Shown here piece after piece: positions 24,431 to 32,693 of a DNA stretch of 64,000 nucleotides. The DNA lies in assembly GCF_003206575.1 (NCBI RefSeq), contig NZ_PZJO01000002.1:721154-785153 (forward strand), written 5' to 3'. The first letter of the stretch is position 1, and each line of letters starts with the position of its first letter. Made by a program: the position numbers and the translations under genes. The notes beneath the pieces are model-generated. The model worked only from the letters and a program-made list of their open reading frames with translations, had not been told where the DNA came from and did no database searches. Source of the stretch: Salinicola endophyticus (GTDB lineage: Bacteria > Pseudomonadota > Gammaproteobacteria > Pseudomonadales > Halomonadaceae).

Positions 24431-24464
24431 CCCTCTTGAAACCTATCGCTTAACGTCGTATCTA
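24431..24464 (+). promoter_or_regulatory. Candidate heat-shock (sigma-32-like) promoter of htpX
   Basis: CCCTCTTGAA at 24431-24440 matches a sigma-32 -35 box, and 15 bases later TCGTATCT loosely matches the CCCCATNT -10 box. htpX is a heat- and membrane-stress gene, which fits. The -10 match is only partial, so this remains a hypothesis. Confidence 0.3.
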
Positions 24465-24576
24465 ACGGTTCATAACCAGCTGATTAACCGGCGATAACAC
24501 ATAACAGGCTAAGCAATAGCCGGGGGCCATCCGGCCCTCGGTAACGCAGGTTTTCCACGACTGAGGGTAGAAACCG

Positions 24577-25479
24577 ATGATGCGAATCATCCTGTTCTTG
24601 GCAACCAACCTGGCGGTGGTTCTCGTCGCCAGCATCACGTTGCGCTTGCTGGGCGTCGAGCCCTATCTCAACGCCAACGGGCTGAACATGAACAGCCTGC
24701 TGATCTTCTGCTTCGTGTTCGGCATGGCCGGCTCGCTGGTGTCGCTGTTCATCTCCAAATGGATGGCGAAGATGAGCACCAAGGCCAAGGTGATCGACCA
24801 GCCGAGCAACTCCACCGAGCAGTGGCTGCTGGACACCGTGCGCGAGCTTGCCCAGCAGGCCAATATCCAGATGCCGGAAGTGGCGATCTTCCCGGCCCAG
24901 CAGTCCAACGCCTTCGCCACCGGCTGGAACAAGAACGACGCCCTGGTGGCTGTCTCCCAGGGGCTGCTCGAACGCATGCGCCCGGAAGAGGTACGGGCGG
25001 TGCTGGCCCACGAGATCGGCCACGTGGCCAATGGTGACATGGTCACCCTGGCGCTGATCCAGGGGGTACTCAACACCTTCGTGATGTTCTTCGCCCGCGT
25101 GGTGGCCCAGGTGGTCGACAGCTTCCTGCGCGGCCGCGACAACGGCGGCGGCCTCGGCTTCATGGGGTATTTCGCCGTCGTCATCGTCGCCGAGATCGTG
25201 TTCGGCCTGGTGGCGTCGATCATCGTCGCCTGGTTCTCACGCTTTCGCGAGTATCGGGCCGATGCCGCCGGGGCCAAGTATGCCGGCGCCGGGTCCATGA
25301 TCAACGCCCTCTCCCGACTCAAGGCGGAGACCCAGCAGCCCGACCAGATGCCGGATTCGCTGACCGCCTTCGCCATCACCACCGGCCAGACGCGCAAGCT
25401 GATGGAAAAGCTGTTCGCCAGCCACCCGCCGCTGGATGATCGGATCCGCGCGCTGAAAGAGTCCGCCTACCGCGACTGA
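24577..25479 (+). CDS. htpX: HtpX, inner-membrane zinc metalloprotease
   Basis: A 300-residue M48 peptidase that degrades misfolded membrane proteins alongside FtsH. Two N-terminal membrane segments (about 4-25 and 38-60) precede the zinc motif HEIGH (145-149); two more helices follow, then [15 protein letters not shown] with the third ligand Glu. The C-terminal [17 protein letters not shown] segment (here [12 protein letters not shown]) is conserved. GAGGGT lies upstream of the ATG. Followed by a good terminator. Confidence 0.95.
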   Translation: MMRIILFLATNLAVVLVASITLRLLGVEPYLNANGLNMNSLLIFCFVFGMAGSLVSLFISKWMAKMSTKAKVIDQPSNSTEQWLLDTVRELAQQANIQMPEVAIFPAQQSNAFATGWNKNDALVAVSQGLLERMRPEEVRAVLAHEIGHVANGDMVTLALIQGVLNTFVMFFARVVAQVVDSFLRGRDNGGGLGFMGYFAVVIVAEIVFGLVASIIVAWFSRFREYRADAAGAKYAGAGSMINALSRLKAETQQPDQMPDSLTAFAITTGQTRKLMEKLFASHPPLDDRIRALKESAYRD

Positions 25480-25511
25480 GCGCCATACCCTGGCATCACG
25501 TTCGACCGCAC

Positions 25512-25544
25512 AACGCCCCGCCCCCTCGGCGGGGCGTTCTTGTC
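25512..25544 (+). terminator. Rho-independent terminator of htpX
   Basis: Stem AACGCCCCGCC/GGCGGGGCGTT with a five-base loop followed by CTTGTCT. It lies 33 bases after the htpX stop. Confidence 0.75.
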
Positions 25545-25660
25545 TATCACGGCTGCCGCCCCCTGAGAGCGCCCCCAACGACCGGGCGATATCGCTGTAT
25601 GCCAACACCGACTGCGCAAGCGACCAGAAGGTGACTTTCCCGGCGCATGGATGAGAATGG

Positions 25661-25709
25661 TTGACATTCATCCTCAAGCACCGTTCAATTGGTTGACTTT
25701 ATCAACCAA
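25661..25709 (+). promoter_or_regulatory. Promoter and operator palindrome of the MarR-siderophore reductase operon
   Basis: TTGACA (25661-25666) and TTCAAT (25684-25689) are separated by 17 bases. The perfect inverted repeat TTGGTTGA-N5-TCAACCAA occupies 25689-25709, overlapping the expected transcription start and ending 14 bases before the MarR ATG. MarR proteins bind such palindromes to autorepress, so this is a probable autoregulatory operator. Confidence 0.65.
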
Positions 25710-25723
25710 AAAACGGAACTTTC

Positions 25724-26167
25724 ATGTCCCAAGTGCTCGCCGGCGATACCCTTCACCGCCTGCTGCACGCCTACAAGCGTGCCCTGCGCCGCGCCTACGA
25801 CGATGAGCGGCTCGGACTCGGCGTCGCGCAGATCCGCACGCTCAAGGCGATCCGCGGCCTGGCACCGTGTAGCGCCAGCGAGATCAGCGCGCGACTCACG
25901 TGGGACAAGGCCCAACTGGCGCGCCTGCTGAGCGATCTCGACACCCGCGGACTGGTGTGCCGAAGTCCGTCACCCGACGATGGCCGGCGCCAGCGACTGA
26001 CGCTCAGCGACGCCGGCCAGGCCATGCTGGCGCGGGTCGATGCCTGTGAGCAGCGCGCCCATTCGCATCTCGCCAAAGGCTTGAGCGAGGCCGAGCTCGC
26101 CGCCTTCGAGGCGCTGGCGCAGCGTCTGATCGACAATCTCGAACGTCCCACGCCCTCTGCTGACTGA
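25724..26167 (+). CDS. MarR-family transcriptional regulator
   Basis: A 147-residue winged-helix regulator. The DNA-binding part covers about residues 35-100 (APCSASEISARLTWDKAQLARLLSDLDTRG-type helices, then the wing with PSPDDGRRQRLTLS). It is 12 bases upstream of a siderophore-interacting protein and behind a perfect palindrome, so it likely represses its own operon. The inducer is unknown; the partner gene suggests iron-siderophore or redox signals. RBS is weak (GGAAC). Confidence 0.88.
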   Translation: MSQVLAGDTLHRLLHAYKRALRRAYDDERLGLGVAQIRTLKAIRGLAPCSASEISARLTWDKAQLARLLSDLDTRGLVCRSPSPDDGRRQRLTLSDAGQAMLARVDACEQRAHSHLAKGLSEAELAAFEALAQRLIDNLERPTPSAD

Positions 26168-26179
26168 CAGGAGCCCCGT

Positions 26180-26926
26180 ATGCCCAAGACACCACCACGT
26201 GCCTTCACCGTGCTCGCCCGGCAGCCACTGACCCCACACATGCTGCGCCTCACCCTTGGCGGCGAGGCGATGCGCACCTTCCCCGCCGATCAGGCCAGCG
26301 CCTACATCAAGCTGGTGCTGCCCCGGGAGGACGATACGCCAGCGCGGATGCGCACCTATAGTGTGCGCCGACAGCGTGAGGACGCCATCGAGGTCGACTT
26401 CGTGCTCCACGCCGACGGCGGGCCGGCGGCCAACTGGGCGCGCAACGCCCGCCCGGGGGACATCATCGAGATCGCTGGCCCCGGGCCGGTCAAGCGGGTG
26501 GCAGAGGACGCCGACTGGTATCTACTGGTAGGCGACATGACCGCGCTGCCGGCGATCGCCGCCAATCTCGAACGGCTGCCGCCGCAGGCGGTAGGAGAAG
26601 TGATTATCGAGGTGATCAGCGAGGCCGATATCCAGCCGCTGACGGCGCCGCCCGGGATGCGTATCAGCTGGCGTATCGAATCGCACCCGGGACGCGACAG
26701 CGAGGGCCTGCTTCGCGCCGTGAGCGAACTGGCCTGGCGGCCGGGAAAAGCGGGTATCTGGATCGCCTGCGAGTTCTCGGCGATGCGCCGCCTACGCCGC
26801 CACCTGCTCGACGAGCGCGGCGTCGACAAACGCGAGATGTATCTCTCGAGCTACTGGAAGTATGGTGCCAGCGAAGACGGACACCGCCTCAGCAAGCGCG
26901 AGGATGCCGAGCGCGAAAGCGCCTGA
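26180..26926 (+). CDS. Siderophore-interacting protein (ViuB/YqjH-like ferric-siderophore reductase)
   Basis: A 248-residue cytosolic flavoprotein of the SIP family that releases iron from imported ferric siderophores. The FAD-binding motif is RMRTYSVRR (57-65). The NAD(P)H-binding region begins at GDMTALPAI (118-126), and IWIACEFSAMRRLRRHL and LSSYWKYGASEDGH are typical of the C-terminus. AGGAG precedes the ATG. Co-transcribed with the MarR gene 12 bases upstream, similar in idea to the YqjI-YqjH pair although the regulator type differs. Confidence 0.9.
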   Translation: MPKTPPRAFTVLARQPLTPHMLRLTLGGEAMRTFPADQASAYIKLVLPREDDTPARMRTYSVRRQREDAIEVDFVLHADGGPAANWARNARPGDIIEIAGPGPVKRVAEDADWYLLVGDMTALPAIAANLERLPPQAVGEVIIEVISEADIQPLTAPPGMRISWRIESHPGRDSEGLLRAVSELAWRPGKAGIWIACEFSAMRRLRRHLLDERGVDKREMYLSSYWKYGASEDGHRLSKREDAERESA

Positions 26927-26991
26927 GCGTCGGCTACGACGCTCGATCCTGCGTGACACTCGACCCCATGCCCCTCGCCCCGCCGCGGCAC

Positions 26992-28140
26992 TCAGTCAGG
27001 CGTGGCGACACCGAAGCCGAAGCCGCGCAGCACCGCCTCGAGTTCGGGGGCCGCGGCGGTGAGCGCCACCTCCAGGGTCTGGAACTCGCGGCGTACCGGA
27101 TAGTCGCGACGATAGGCGTCGAAGCCCTGGGCCATGCCCAGGCGCCGGCGATAGCGCTCCAGCCCCATGGCGTCGCGGCGCGGATCGTAACAGGCCCGCG
27201 CGCACAGCCGCAGCGCGTCGTCGCGGGGCGTGTCGGCGTCGAGCACCAGTCGCGGCAGCCAAGGCGCCGGTGTCAGCCGCTCCAGGCTCTGCCGCGCGGG
27301 TAGACCGAGCTGACGCGACAGTGCCTGATAGATCATCTCGGTGCCGCGCAGTTTGCCATCGACACTATGGCCGGCGATGTGCGGCGTGGCGAGATCGACC
27401 CGGGCATAGAGCGCTTCGTCGATCCCCGGCTCCTGCTCCCACACGTCGAGCACGCAGCGCAGGTCGGCGTCGCGAGCCAGACGTTCGTTCAGTGCCGTGC
27501 CGTCGAGGCAGTCGCCGCGGCCAGCGTTGAGCAGCACGGTCCCCGGCGCCAGCGCCTCGATCCGCCGCCGATCGAGCAGATGCCGGGTGGCATGCGCTCC
27601 GGCGGCCACCAGCGGCGTGTGCAGACAGATGACATCGGCGCGCGCGATCAGCGCGTCGAGGTCGACGAACCCCACGCCCCCTTCGGCGTCGGCACGCGGC
27701 GGATCGCAGATCAGGTGATCGATGCCCAGCGCCGCCAGACGTGCGGCGAGGCGCCCGCCGACGTTGCCGGCCCCGACGATACCCACGGTCTTGGCGAACA
27801 GGTCCTCCCCGTCGCGCTCGCTCAACAGCAGCAGGCTGGAGAGCACATAGTCGACCACCGCCTCGGCGTTGCAGCCGGGAGCGTTGGCAAAACCGATCCC
27901 GTGCTCGCGCAGTGCCGCCAGGTCGACGTGGTCGGTGCCGATGGTGCAGGTACCCACGAACTTGAGTCGCGACCCGGCCACCAGCGCCGCATTGACCGGG
28001 GTGATCGAGCGCACCACCAGGGCGTCGTGATCGCGCACGCTGGCCGCGCTCATCTCACGCCCGGGCTGGCGCGTCACCTCCCCCAACTCGCCGAAGAAGG
28101 CCTCCGCCAGGGGCACGTTCTCGTCCACCAGAATTCGCAT
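26992..28140 (-). CDS. pdxB: PdxB, erythronate-4-phosphate dehydrogenase
   Basis: A 382-residue D-2-hydroxyacid dehydrogenase family enzyme, second step of the DXP-dependent pyridoxal phosphate pathway. The opening MRILVDENVPLAEAFFGELG is diagnostic of PdxB. The nucleotide-binding motif is VGIVGAGNVGGRLA, the catalytic Arg is in LLNAGRGDCLD, the Glu in DVWEQEPGID and the His in TPHIAGHS. The C-terminal PdxB dimerisation domain is present. The start at 28140 gives the standard length (E. coli 378); upstream codons are unsupported. Confidence 0.95.
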   Translation of the reverse strand: MRILVDENVPLAEAFFGELGEVTRQPGREMSAASVRDHDALVVRSITPVNAALVAGSRLKFVGTCTIGTDHVDLAALREHGIGFANAPGCNAEAVVDYVLSSLLLLSERDGEDLFAKTVGIVGAGNVGGRLAARLAALGIDHLICDPPRADAEGGVGFVDLDALIARADVICLHTPLVAAGAHATRHLLDRRRIEALAPGTVLLNAGRGDCLDGTALNERLARDADLRCVLDVWEQEPGIDEALYARVDLATPHIAGHSVDGKLRGTEMIYQALSRQLGLPARQSLERLTPAPWLPRLVLDADTPRDDALRLCARACYDPRRDAMGLERYRRRLGMAQGFDAYRRDYPVRREFQTLEVALTAAAPELEAVLRGFGFGVATPD

Positions 28141-28322
28141 GTCTACGGCTTCTCCCTGTCGGCCTGAAGGGCTTGCGCAGTACGCGTCGATTTCTGCCGC
28201 GCTTGCTTTACAATGAGCCCGATACGAGCCATGACGGCACGGCCGCGCCGCCCGGCGCAGCCATCTTAGGCGGGACACCCGGCAGGGACAAGCCGGGGCA
28301 TACAACCACGACAGGAGTTCGC

Positions 28323-28598
28323 GTGATCGTTCGTTGGGAGAGTGGACACGACTACGTTCTGGTGCACCTGCACCAGGACATGTTCGGCGACTGGATCTTC
28401 AGCCGCGCCTGGGGCCAGATCGGCACCCAGTATGGCGGCCTCAAGCATGCCGTGGCCGAAAGCCGGGAGCAGGCCATGCTGTGGCTCGACGACCTGGCGC
28501 ATATCCAGCTGGCGCGCGGCTTCCGCAAGGTGCTGGAAGCCGACGACGACAGCCCCGAAGGGCGCCGCGCCATGGCCCAGCTATCGTTGCTCGACTGA
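28323..28598 (+). CDS. Small WGR-like domain protein
   Basis: A 91-residue protein from a GTG start with AGGAG seven bases upstream. Residues 10-45 (DYVLVHLHQDMFGDWIFSRA, then WGQIGTQYGG) resemble the WGR domain, with WGxIG as the core motif. WGR domains are better known as parts of larger proteins such as MolR or PARPs, where they bind nucleic acid; here it stands alone with a short acidic helical tail. It lies between divergent pdxB and convergent rlmKL. Function unknown; I rely on the motif only. Confidence 0.65.
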   Translation: MIVRWESGHDYVLVHLHQDMFGDWIFSRAWGQIGTQYGGLKHAVAESREQAMLWLDDLAHIQLARGFRKVLEADDDSPEGRRAMAQLSLLD

Positions 28599-28700
28599 GT
28601 CTCTGGCTCACCTGCCCTCTCTGAATCAAGGGCGCGACGCAACCCCGTAGGCGTCGCTGCCCTGGCACCCGCCACCGGTCACCAGGGGGATGCGCCATCG

Positions 28701-30887
28701 TCACTCGCGATGGCGGATGCTGAAGCAGTGGTGCAGATTGGCGCGCCGGCTGAAGTCCGGGTCGAAGGTCTGCGCGGTGATCTCCGTCACCGCGAAGCGC
28801 GCCGACAGCGCCGGATCGAGCTTGAAGCGCTGCTGGTTGTTGGAGAAGATCAGCTCCCCACCCGGTGCCAGCCGCGCCATCGCCAGCTCGACCAGACGCA
28901 CGTGATCACGCTGGATATCCAGCGTGCCGGCCATCTTCTTCGAGTTGGAGAAGGTCGGCGGATCGAGAAAGATCAGGTCGAAACTGCCACCGGCGGTCTC
29001 TAGCCAGCGCAGACAGTCGTCGCGCACCACCCGGTGACGACCGGGATCGAGCTGGTTGAGCGCCAGATTGTCCCGCGCCCAGTCGAGATAGGTATTCGAG
29101 AGATCGACACTCAGGCTGTCACTGGCCCCGCCCAGGGCGGCGTGCACCGTGGCCGTGCCGGTGTAGCAGAACAGGTTGAGAAAACGCTTGTCCGCGGCGC
29201 GTTCGCGTAGCAGCCGGCGCACCGGGCGGTGGTCGAGGAACAGCCCGGTGTCGAGATAGTCGGTGAGATTGACCCACAGCTTGGCCGGCCCCTCCTCGAT
29301 CACGAAGCGCTCGCCGCTGTCGCTCTGCTTGCGGTACTGCGCCTTGCCGCTCTGCCGCTCACGCTGCTTGTAGTGGATCTGCTCGGGGCGCACATCGAGC
29401 GCCGCCGGGATCGCACTCAGCGCATCGAGCAGCCGCCGCTGGGCCTTGTCGGCGTCGACCGAACGTGGCGCAGCGTACTCCTGGACATGCACCCGGTGAC
29501 CATAGACGTCGATCGCCAGCGCATACTCCGGCATGTCGGCGTCGTAGAGCCGGTAGCAGCGCTCCCCCGACTGCTTGAGCCACTTGGCCAGACGCTTGCG
29601 ATTCTTCTGCAAGCGGTTGGCGAACATCTGCGCGCCCTCGCTCAGCGGCGCCGACGCGTCCGTCGCCGGCGTCTGTGCGGTCGACGCGGTCGCAGGGGCC
29701 TCGGGATCGCGCGCCGCGACATCGGCCAGCAGCAGCTTGCAGTCGAGCGGTCCGTTCTTGAACGCGTACTGCTTGTGCGCACGCAGGCCCAGGCGATGGC
29801 CAAGATCCGGGTTACCGGTGAACAGCGCCAGCTGCCAGCCGCCGAAGTGCTGCTTCAGCCGCTGCCCCAGATCGCCGTAGAGCGCCACCAGCTCCGGCAG
29901 CTCGCCAAGACGCTCGCCGTAGGGCGGGTTGGTGATCACCAACCCCGGCGTGGTGGCCTCGGCGGGCGGCGTCAGCCCCTTCACTGCAGCGCCGGCCAGC
30001 TCGATCAGTGCCGGTATTCCCGCGCGCATGGCATTGCTGCGCGCCGCAGCGATCGCCTGCGGGCTCTGATCGAAGCCCCACAGGCGCGAACGCGCCCGCC
30101 GCCGGCCGAGATCGGCACGCACCTTGGCCTCGCGGGCCAGGGTCTGCCACAGCGCCGGATCGAAATCGGCCAGACGCTCGAAGGCGAAGCGCTCCCGGGT
30201 GAGCTGAGGCGCGATATCGGCGGCCATCATCGCCGCCTCGATCAGCAGCGTGCCGGCACCACACATCGGGTCCACCAGCGGCTCGCCGCGCTTGGCCCGC
30301 GCAGGCCAGCCGGCTCGCACCAGCAGCGCCGCGGCCAGATTCTCCTTCAGCGGAGCGTGGCCCACGTCACGCCGATAGCCGCGCTGGTGCAGGCTGGCGC
30401 CGACCAGGTCGATGCCCACCAGCAACTGCCCCTTGTGCAGATTGGCGTAGAGGCGCACGTCAGGCTGGCCGAGGTCGACCTGCGGCCGCGGGCGCCCGGC
30501 CGCCGCCAGCGCCTCGACGACCCCATCCTTGATCACCTGGGCACCGAAGCGGGTGTGGCGAATCGCCGCCGACTGGCCGTGGAAGTCCACCGCCAGGGTA
30601 TGGCCGTCGCGCAGCTTCTCGGCCCAGGGCAGTTGGCTCACCGCGGTGACGATCGCCTCCGGGGTGTCGCAGCCGCTCTCGCGCCCCAGGGTCAGGATCA
30701 CCCGGTTGGCCAGGCGCGACCACAGACACAGACGGTAGGCCGTGGCGAGATCGGCCCGCGCATGCAGCCCGGCGACGGTAGTTTTTTGTATCTCCGCCCC
30801 CAGCTCGGCGACCTCTTCCGCGAGCAGCGGTTCGACGCCCCAGGGGCAGGTGATATAAAGGCTCAACAGCGAGTTATCGTCTTTCAT
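28701..30887 (-). CDS. rlmL: RlmKL, bifunctional 23S rRNA methyltransferase (G2445 N2 and G2069 N7)
   Basis: A 728-residue fusion typical of Gammaproteobacteria (E. coli 702). The N-terminal half has a THUMP domain and the RlmL catalytic motif ITNPPYGERLGE. The C-terminal RlmK half has FLNLFCYTGTATVHAA for SAM binding and LIFLDPPTFSNSKKM. The chosen start MKDDNSLLSLYITCPWGVEPL best matches the family; an ATG 11 codons upstream (30920) is possible and neither has a strong ribosome site. A low-complexity Ala/Thr/Pro linker separates the halves. Confidence 0.93.
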   Translation of the reverse strand: MKDDNSLLSLYITCPWGVEPLLAEEVAELGAEIQKTTVAGLHARADLATAYRLCLWSRLANRVILTLGRESGCDTPEAIVTAVSQLPWAEKLRDGHTLAVDFHGQSAAIRHTRFGAQVIKDGVVEALAAAGRPRPQVDLGQPDVRLYANLHKGQLLVGIDLVGASLHQRGYRRDVGHAPLKENLAAALLVRAGWPARAKRGEPLVDPMCGAGTLLIEAAMMAADIAPQLTRERFAFERLADFDPALWQTLAREAKVRADLGRRRARSRLWGFDQSPQAIAAARSNAMRAGIPALIELAGAAVKGLTPPAEATTPGLVITNPPYGERLGELPELVALYGDLGQRLKQHFGGWQLALFTGNPDLGHRLGLRAHKQYAFKNGPLDCKLLLADVAARDPEAPATASTAQTPATDASAPLSEGAQMFANRLQKNRKRLAKWLKQSGERCYRLYDADMPEYALAIDVYGHRVHVQEYAAPRSVDADKAQRRLLDALSAIPAALDVRPEQIHYKQRERQSGKAQYRKQSDSGERFVIEEGPAKLWVNLTDYLDTGLFLDHRPVRRLLRERAADKRFLNLFCYTGTATVHAALGGASDSLSVDLSNTYLDWARDNLALNQLDPGRHRVVRDDCLRWLETAGGSFDLIFLDPPTFSNSKKMAGTLDIQRDHVRLVELAMARLAPGGELIFSNNQQRFKLDPALSARFAVTEITAQTFDPDFSRRANLHHCFSIRHRE

Positions 30888-31137
30888 GGTGGCGTCACCG
30901 AACCGTCTCGGCCCGGTCATATTCCCGTGAGTGCATTTTCAATCTGGCCTTATGACAAAACGCTCATCGACATCGTTTCTCATTTCCGCTAAAGCTAGAG
31001 GTGTAGCTACGAAACAACGCATGCGTATGCCTGTCCGGACGTTTTCGCGGGCGGAGTCTTCTTTCGGCGAACGGTACGCCGTGGAGTCTCTGTGTTTTCC
31101 CAAAGGTGATGCACTTGTTCCGACAAGAGGCCATACG

Positions 31138-31347
31138 ATGAAACGACAGAAACGTGATCGCAACCAGCGGGCATATCTGCACGGCTACAAGGCGGGGGTC
31201 GCCGGTCGCTCACGCGACGAATGCCCGAGCCAGGATATCAACCTGCGCGAAAACTGGATGAGCGGTTGGCGTGAAGGTCGCGGGGACCAGTGGGATGGCA
31301 TGACCGGCGTGTCCGGTATCCACAAGAACCCCATGGTGATGACTTGA
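31138..31347 (+). CDS. rmf: Rmf, ribosome modulation factor
   Basis: A 69-residue protein whose first half, MKRQKRDRNQRAYLHGYKAG, then VAGRSRDECP and NWMSGWREGRGD, matches Rmf, which dimerises 70S ribosomes into 100S particles in stationary phase. It is longer than the E. coli protein (55) because of a C-terminal extension of about 14 residues. AAGAGG precedes the ATG. Monocistronic with a strong terminator; divergent from rlmKL. Confidence 0.93.
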   Translation: MKRQKRDRNQRAYLHGYKAGVAGRSRDECPSQDINLRENWMSGWREGRGDQWDGMTGVSGIHKNPMVMT

Positions 31348-31389
31348 ATAGCGGCCCGCGCCGCTGACGAGCATCGCCTCATCACACTC

Positions 31390-31415
31390 AAGGCCCGCAC
31401 AGCGCGGGCCTTTTT
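31390..31415 (+). terminator. Rho-independent terminator of rmf
   Basis: Stem GGCCCGC/GCGGGCC with a five-base loop followed by TTTTT. It lies 43 bases after the rmf stop and also faces the 3' end of pyrD. Confidence 0.85.
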
Positions 31416-31475
31416 GTTGCCACCGCCAGGGGCGCATCGACACGCCTCCCCGGTCAAGGCATCTGACCCGTGCGC

Positions 31476-32507
31476 TCAGGCAGATGCTGCGCTGCTGTTT
31501 CCGGTCGCGCGAATACACTCCCCGATCAGCTCCGGCCCGCGATAGATGAAACCGGTATAGAGCTGCACCAGATCCGCCCCCGCCTGGCACTTCTCGCTCG
31601 CCCGAACGCCGCTGTCAATACCACCGGCACCGATGATCGGCAGGGTCGGCAGCAGTCGGCGCAGCTCGCGCACCACCGCGGTCGAGGTGGCGAACAGCGG
31701 CGCCCCGGATAACCCACCCGCTTCGTGGGCATGCGGCGTACCGGTGACGTTCTCGCGCGATACCGTGGTATTAGTGGCGATCACCGCATCGATCTCGTTG
31801 TCGGCAAGCGTCCGTGCCACCAGCGCGATCTCCTCTCGGGTCATGTCGGGAGCGATCTTCACCGCCAGCGGCACGTGGCGTCCCTGCTCCGCATCCAGCC
31901 GCACGGCCTCCTCCTTGAGCGCCCCGAGCAGGCTATCGAGATGCTCACCGAACTGCAGGTTGCGCAGTCCCGGGGTGTTGGGCGAGGAGATATTGACCGT
32001 GACGTAGTGCGCCGCGGCGTGGACCTTGCGCAGGCAGGTCAGGTAGTCGTCGACCGCGCGCTCCACCGGCGTGGTCAGGTTCTTGCCGATATTGATGCCG
32101 ATGATCCCGCGGTAGCGGCTCTTGCGCACGTTGGCGACCAGCTGATCGACCCCCGTGTTGTTGAACCCCATGCGATTGATGATCGCCTGGGTCCCGGTCA
32201 GCCGGAACAGACGCGGACGCGGATTGCCCGACTGCGGCTTGGGCGTGGTGGTGCCCACCTCGACGAAACCGAACCCCAGCGCCCCCAGGGCATCCAGATG
32301 CTCGGCGTTCTTGTCCAGCCCCGCCGCCAGTCCGATACGGTTGGCGAACGTCAGTCCCATCACCTCCACCGGTTCGCCCGAGCTGTCGGCATCGCCAAGC
32401 AGCCCCGACAGACGCAGCCGATGCGCCACATCCAGAGCGGTCAGCGTGACGCGATGTGCGGTCTCCGGCTCGAGCCGGAACAGCAGAGAACGAACGACGG
32501 GGTACAT
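31476..32507 (-). CDS. pyrD: PyrD, quinone-dependent dihydroorotate dehydrogenase (class 2)
   Basis: A 343-residue membrane-associated flavoprotein of pyrimidine synthesis. The N-terminal helix pair starting MYPVVRSLLFRLEPETAHRV marks class 2 enzymes that use ubiquinone. FMN-site motifs include AAGLDKNAEHLDALGALGFG and INRMGFNN. The catalytic Ser lies in VNISSPNTPGLRNLQ, and VKIAPDM and GAGGIDSG are conserved. The start at 32507 fits the family length (E. coli 336). Confidence 0.96.
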   Translation of the reverse strand: MYPVVRSLLFRLEPETAHRVTLTALDVAHRLRLSGLLGDADSSGEPVEVMGLTFANRIGLAAGLDKNAEHLDALGALGFGFVEVGTTTPKPQSGNPRPRLFRLTGTQAIINRMGFNNTGVDQLVANVRKSRYRGIIGINIGKNLTTPVERAVDDYLTCLRKVHAAAHYVTVNISSPNTPGLRNLQFGEHLDSLLGALKEEAVRLDAEQGRHVPLAVKIAPDMTREEIALVARTLADNEIDAVIATNTTVSRENVTGTPHAHEAGGLSGAPLFATSTAVVRELRRLLPTLPIIGAGGIDSGVRASEKCQAGADLVQLYTGFIYRGPELIGECIRATGNSSAASA

Positions 32508-32633
32508 GGAGAAATCTCGTCGGTGGCAAAAGGGATCGACAGCGGCGAGCGAGTATATCCCAACTGGGGGCGGCGAGACGAACCGCACCCGCTCGAATGC
32601 CAGGTGACATTATCTGCCACCCTCCCATGACGC

Positions 32634-32660
32634 CGAAACCCGGCACGGGGCCGGGTTTCG
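32634..32660. repeat. Hairpin downstream of the secreted repeat-domain gene
   Basis: Perfect 11-base arms CGAAACCCGGC and GCCGGGTTTCG around ACGGG, 33 bases beyond the stop of the minus-strand gene that ends at 32694. It lacks a T-tract on the minus strand, so termination is possible but not certain. Confidence 0.5.
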
Positions 32661-32693
32661 ATGCCTGGGGCGAGGCACGCCCCCAACTGTCGA

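Noticed and set aside
29229..30992. A 587-codon plus-strand open frame
   Set aside because: Antisense to rlmKL, rich in Arg, Gln and His as expected of a shadow frame.
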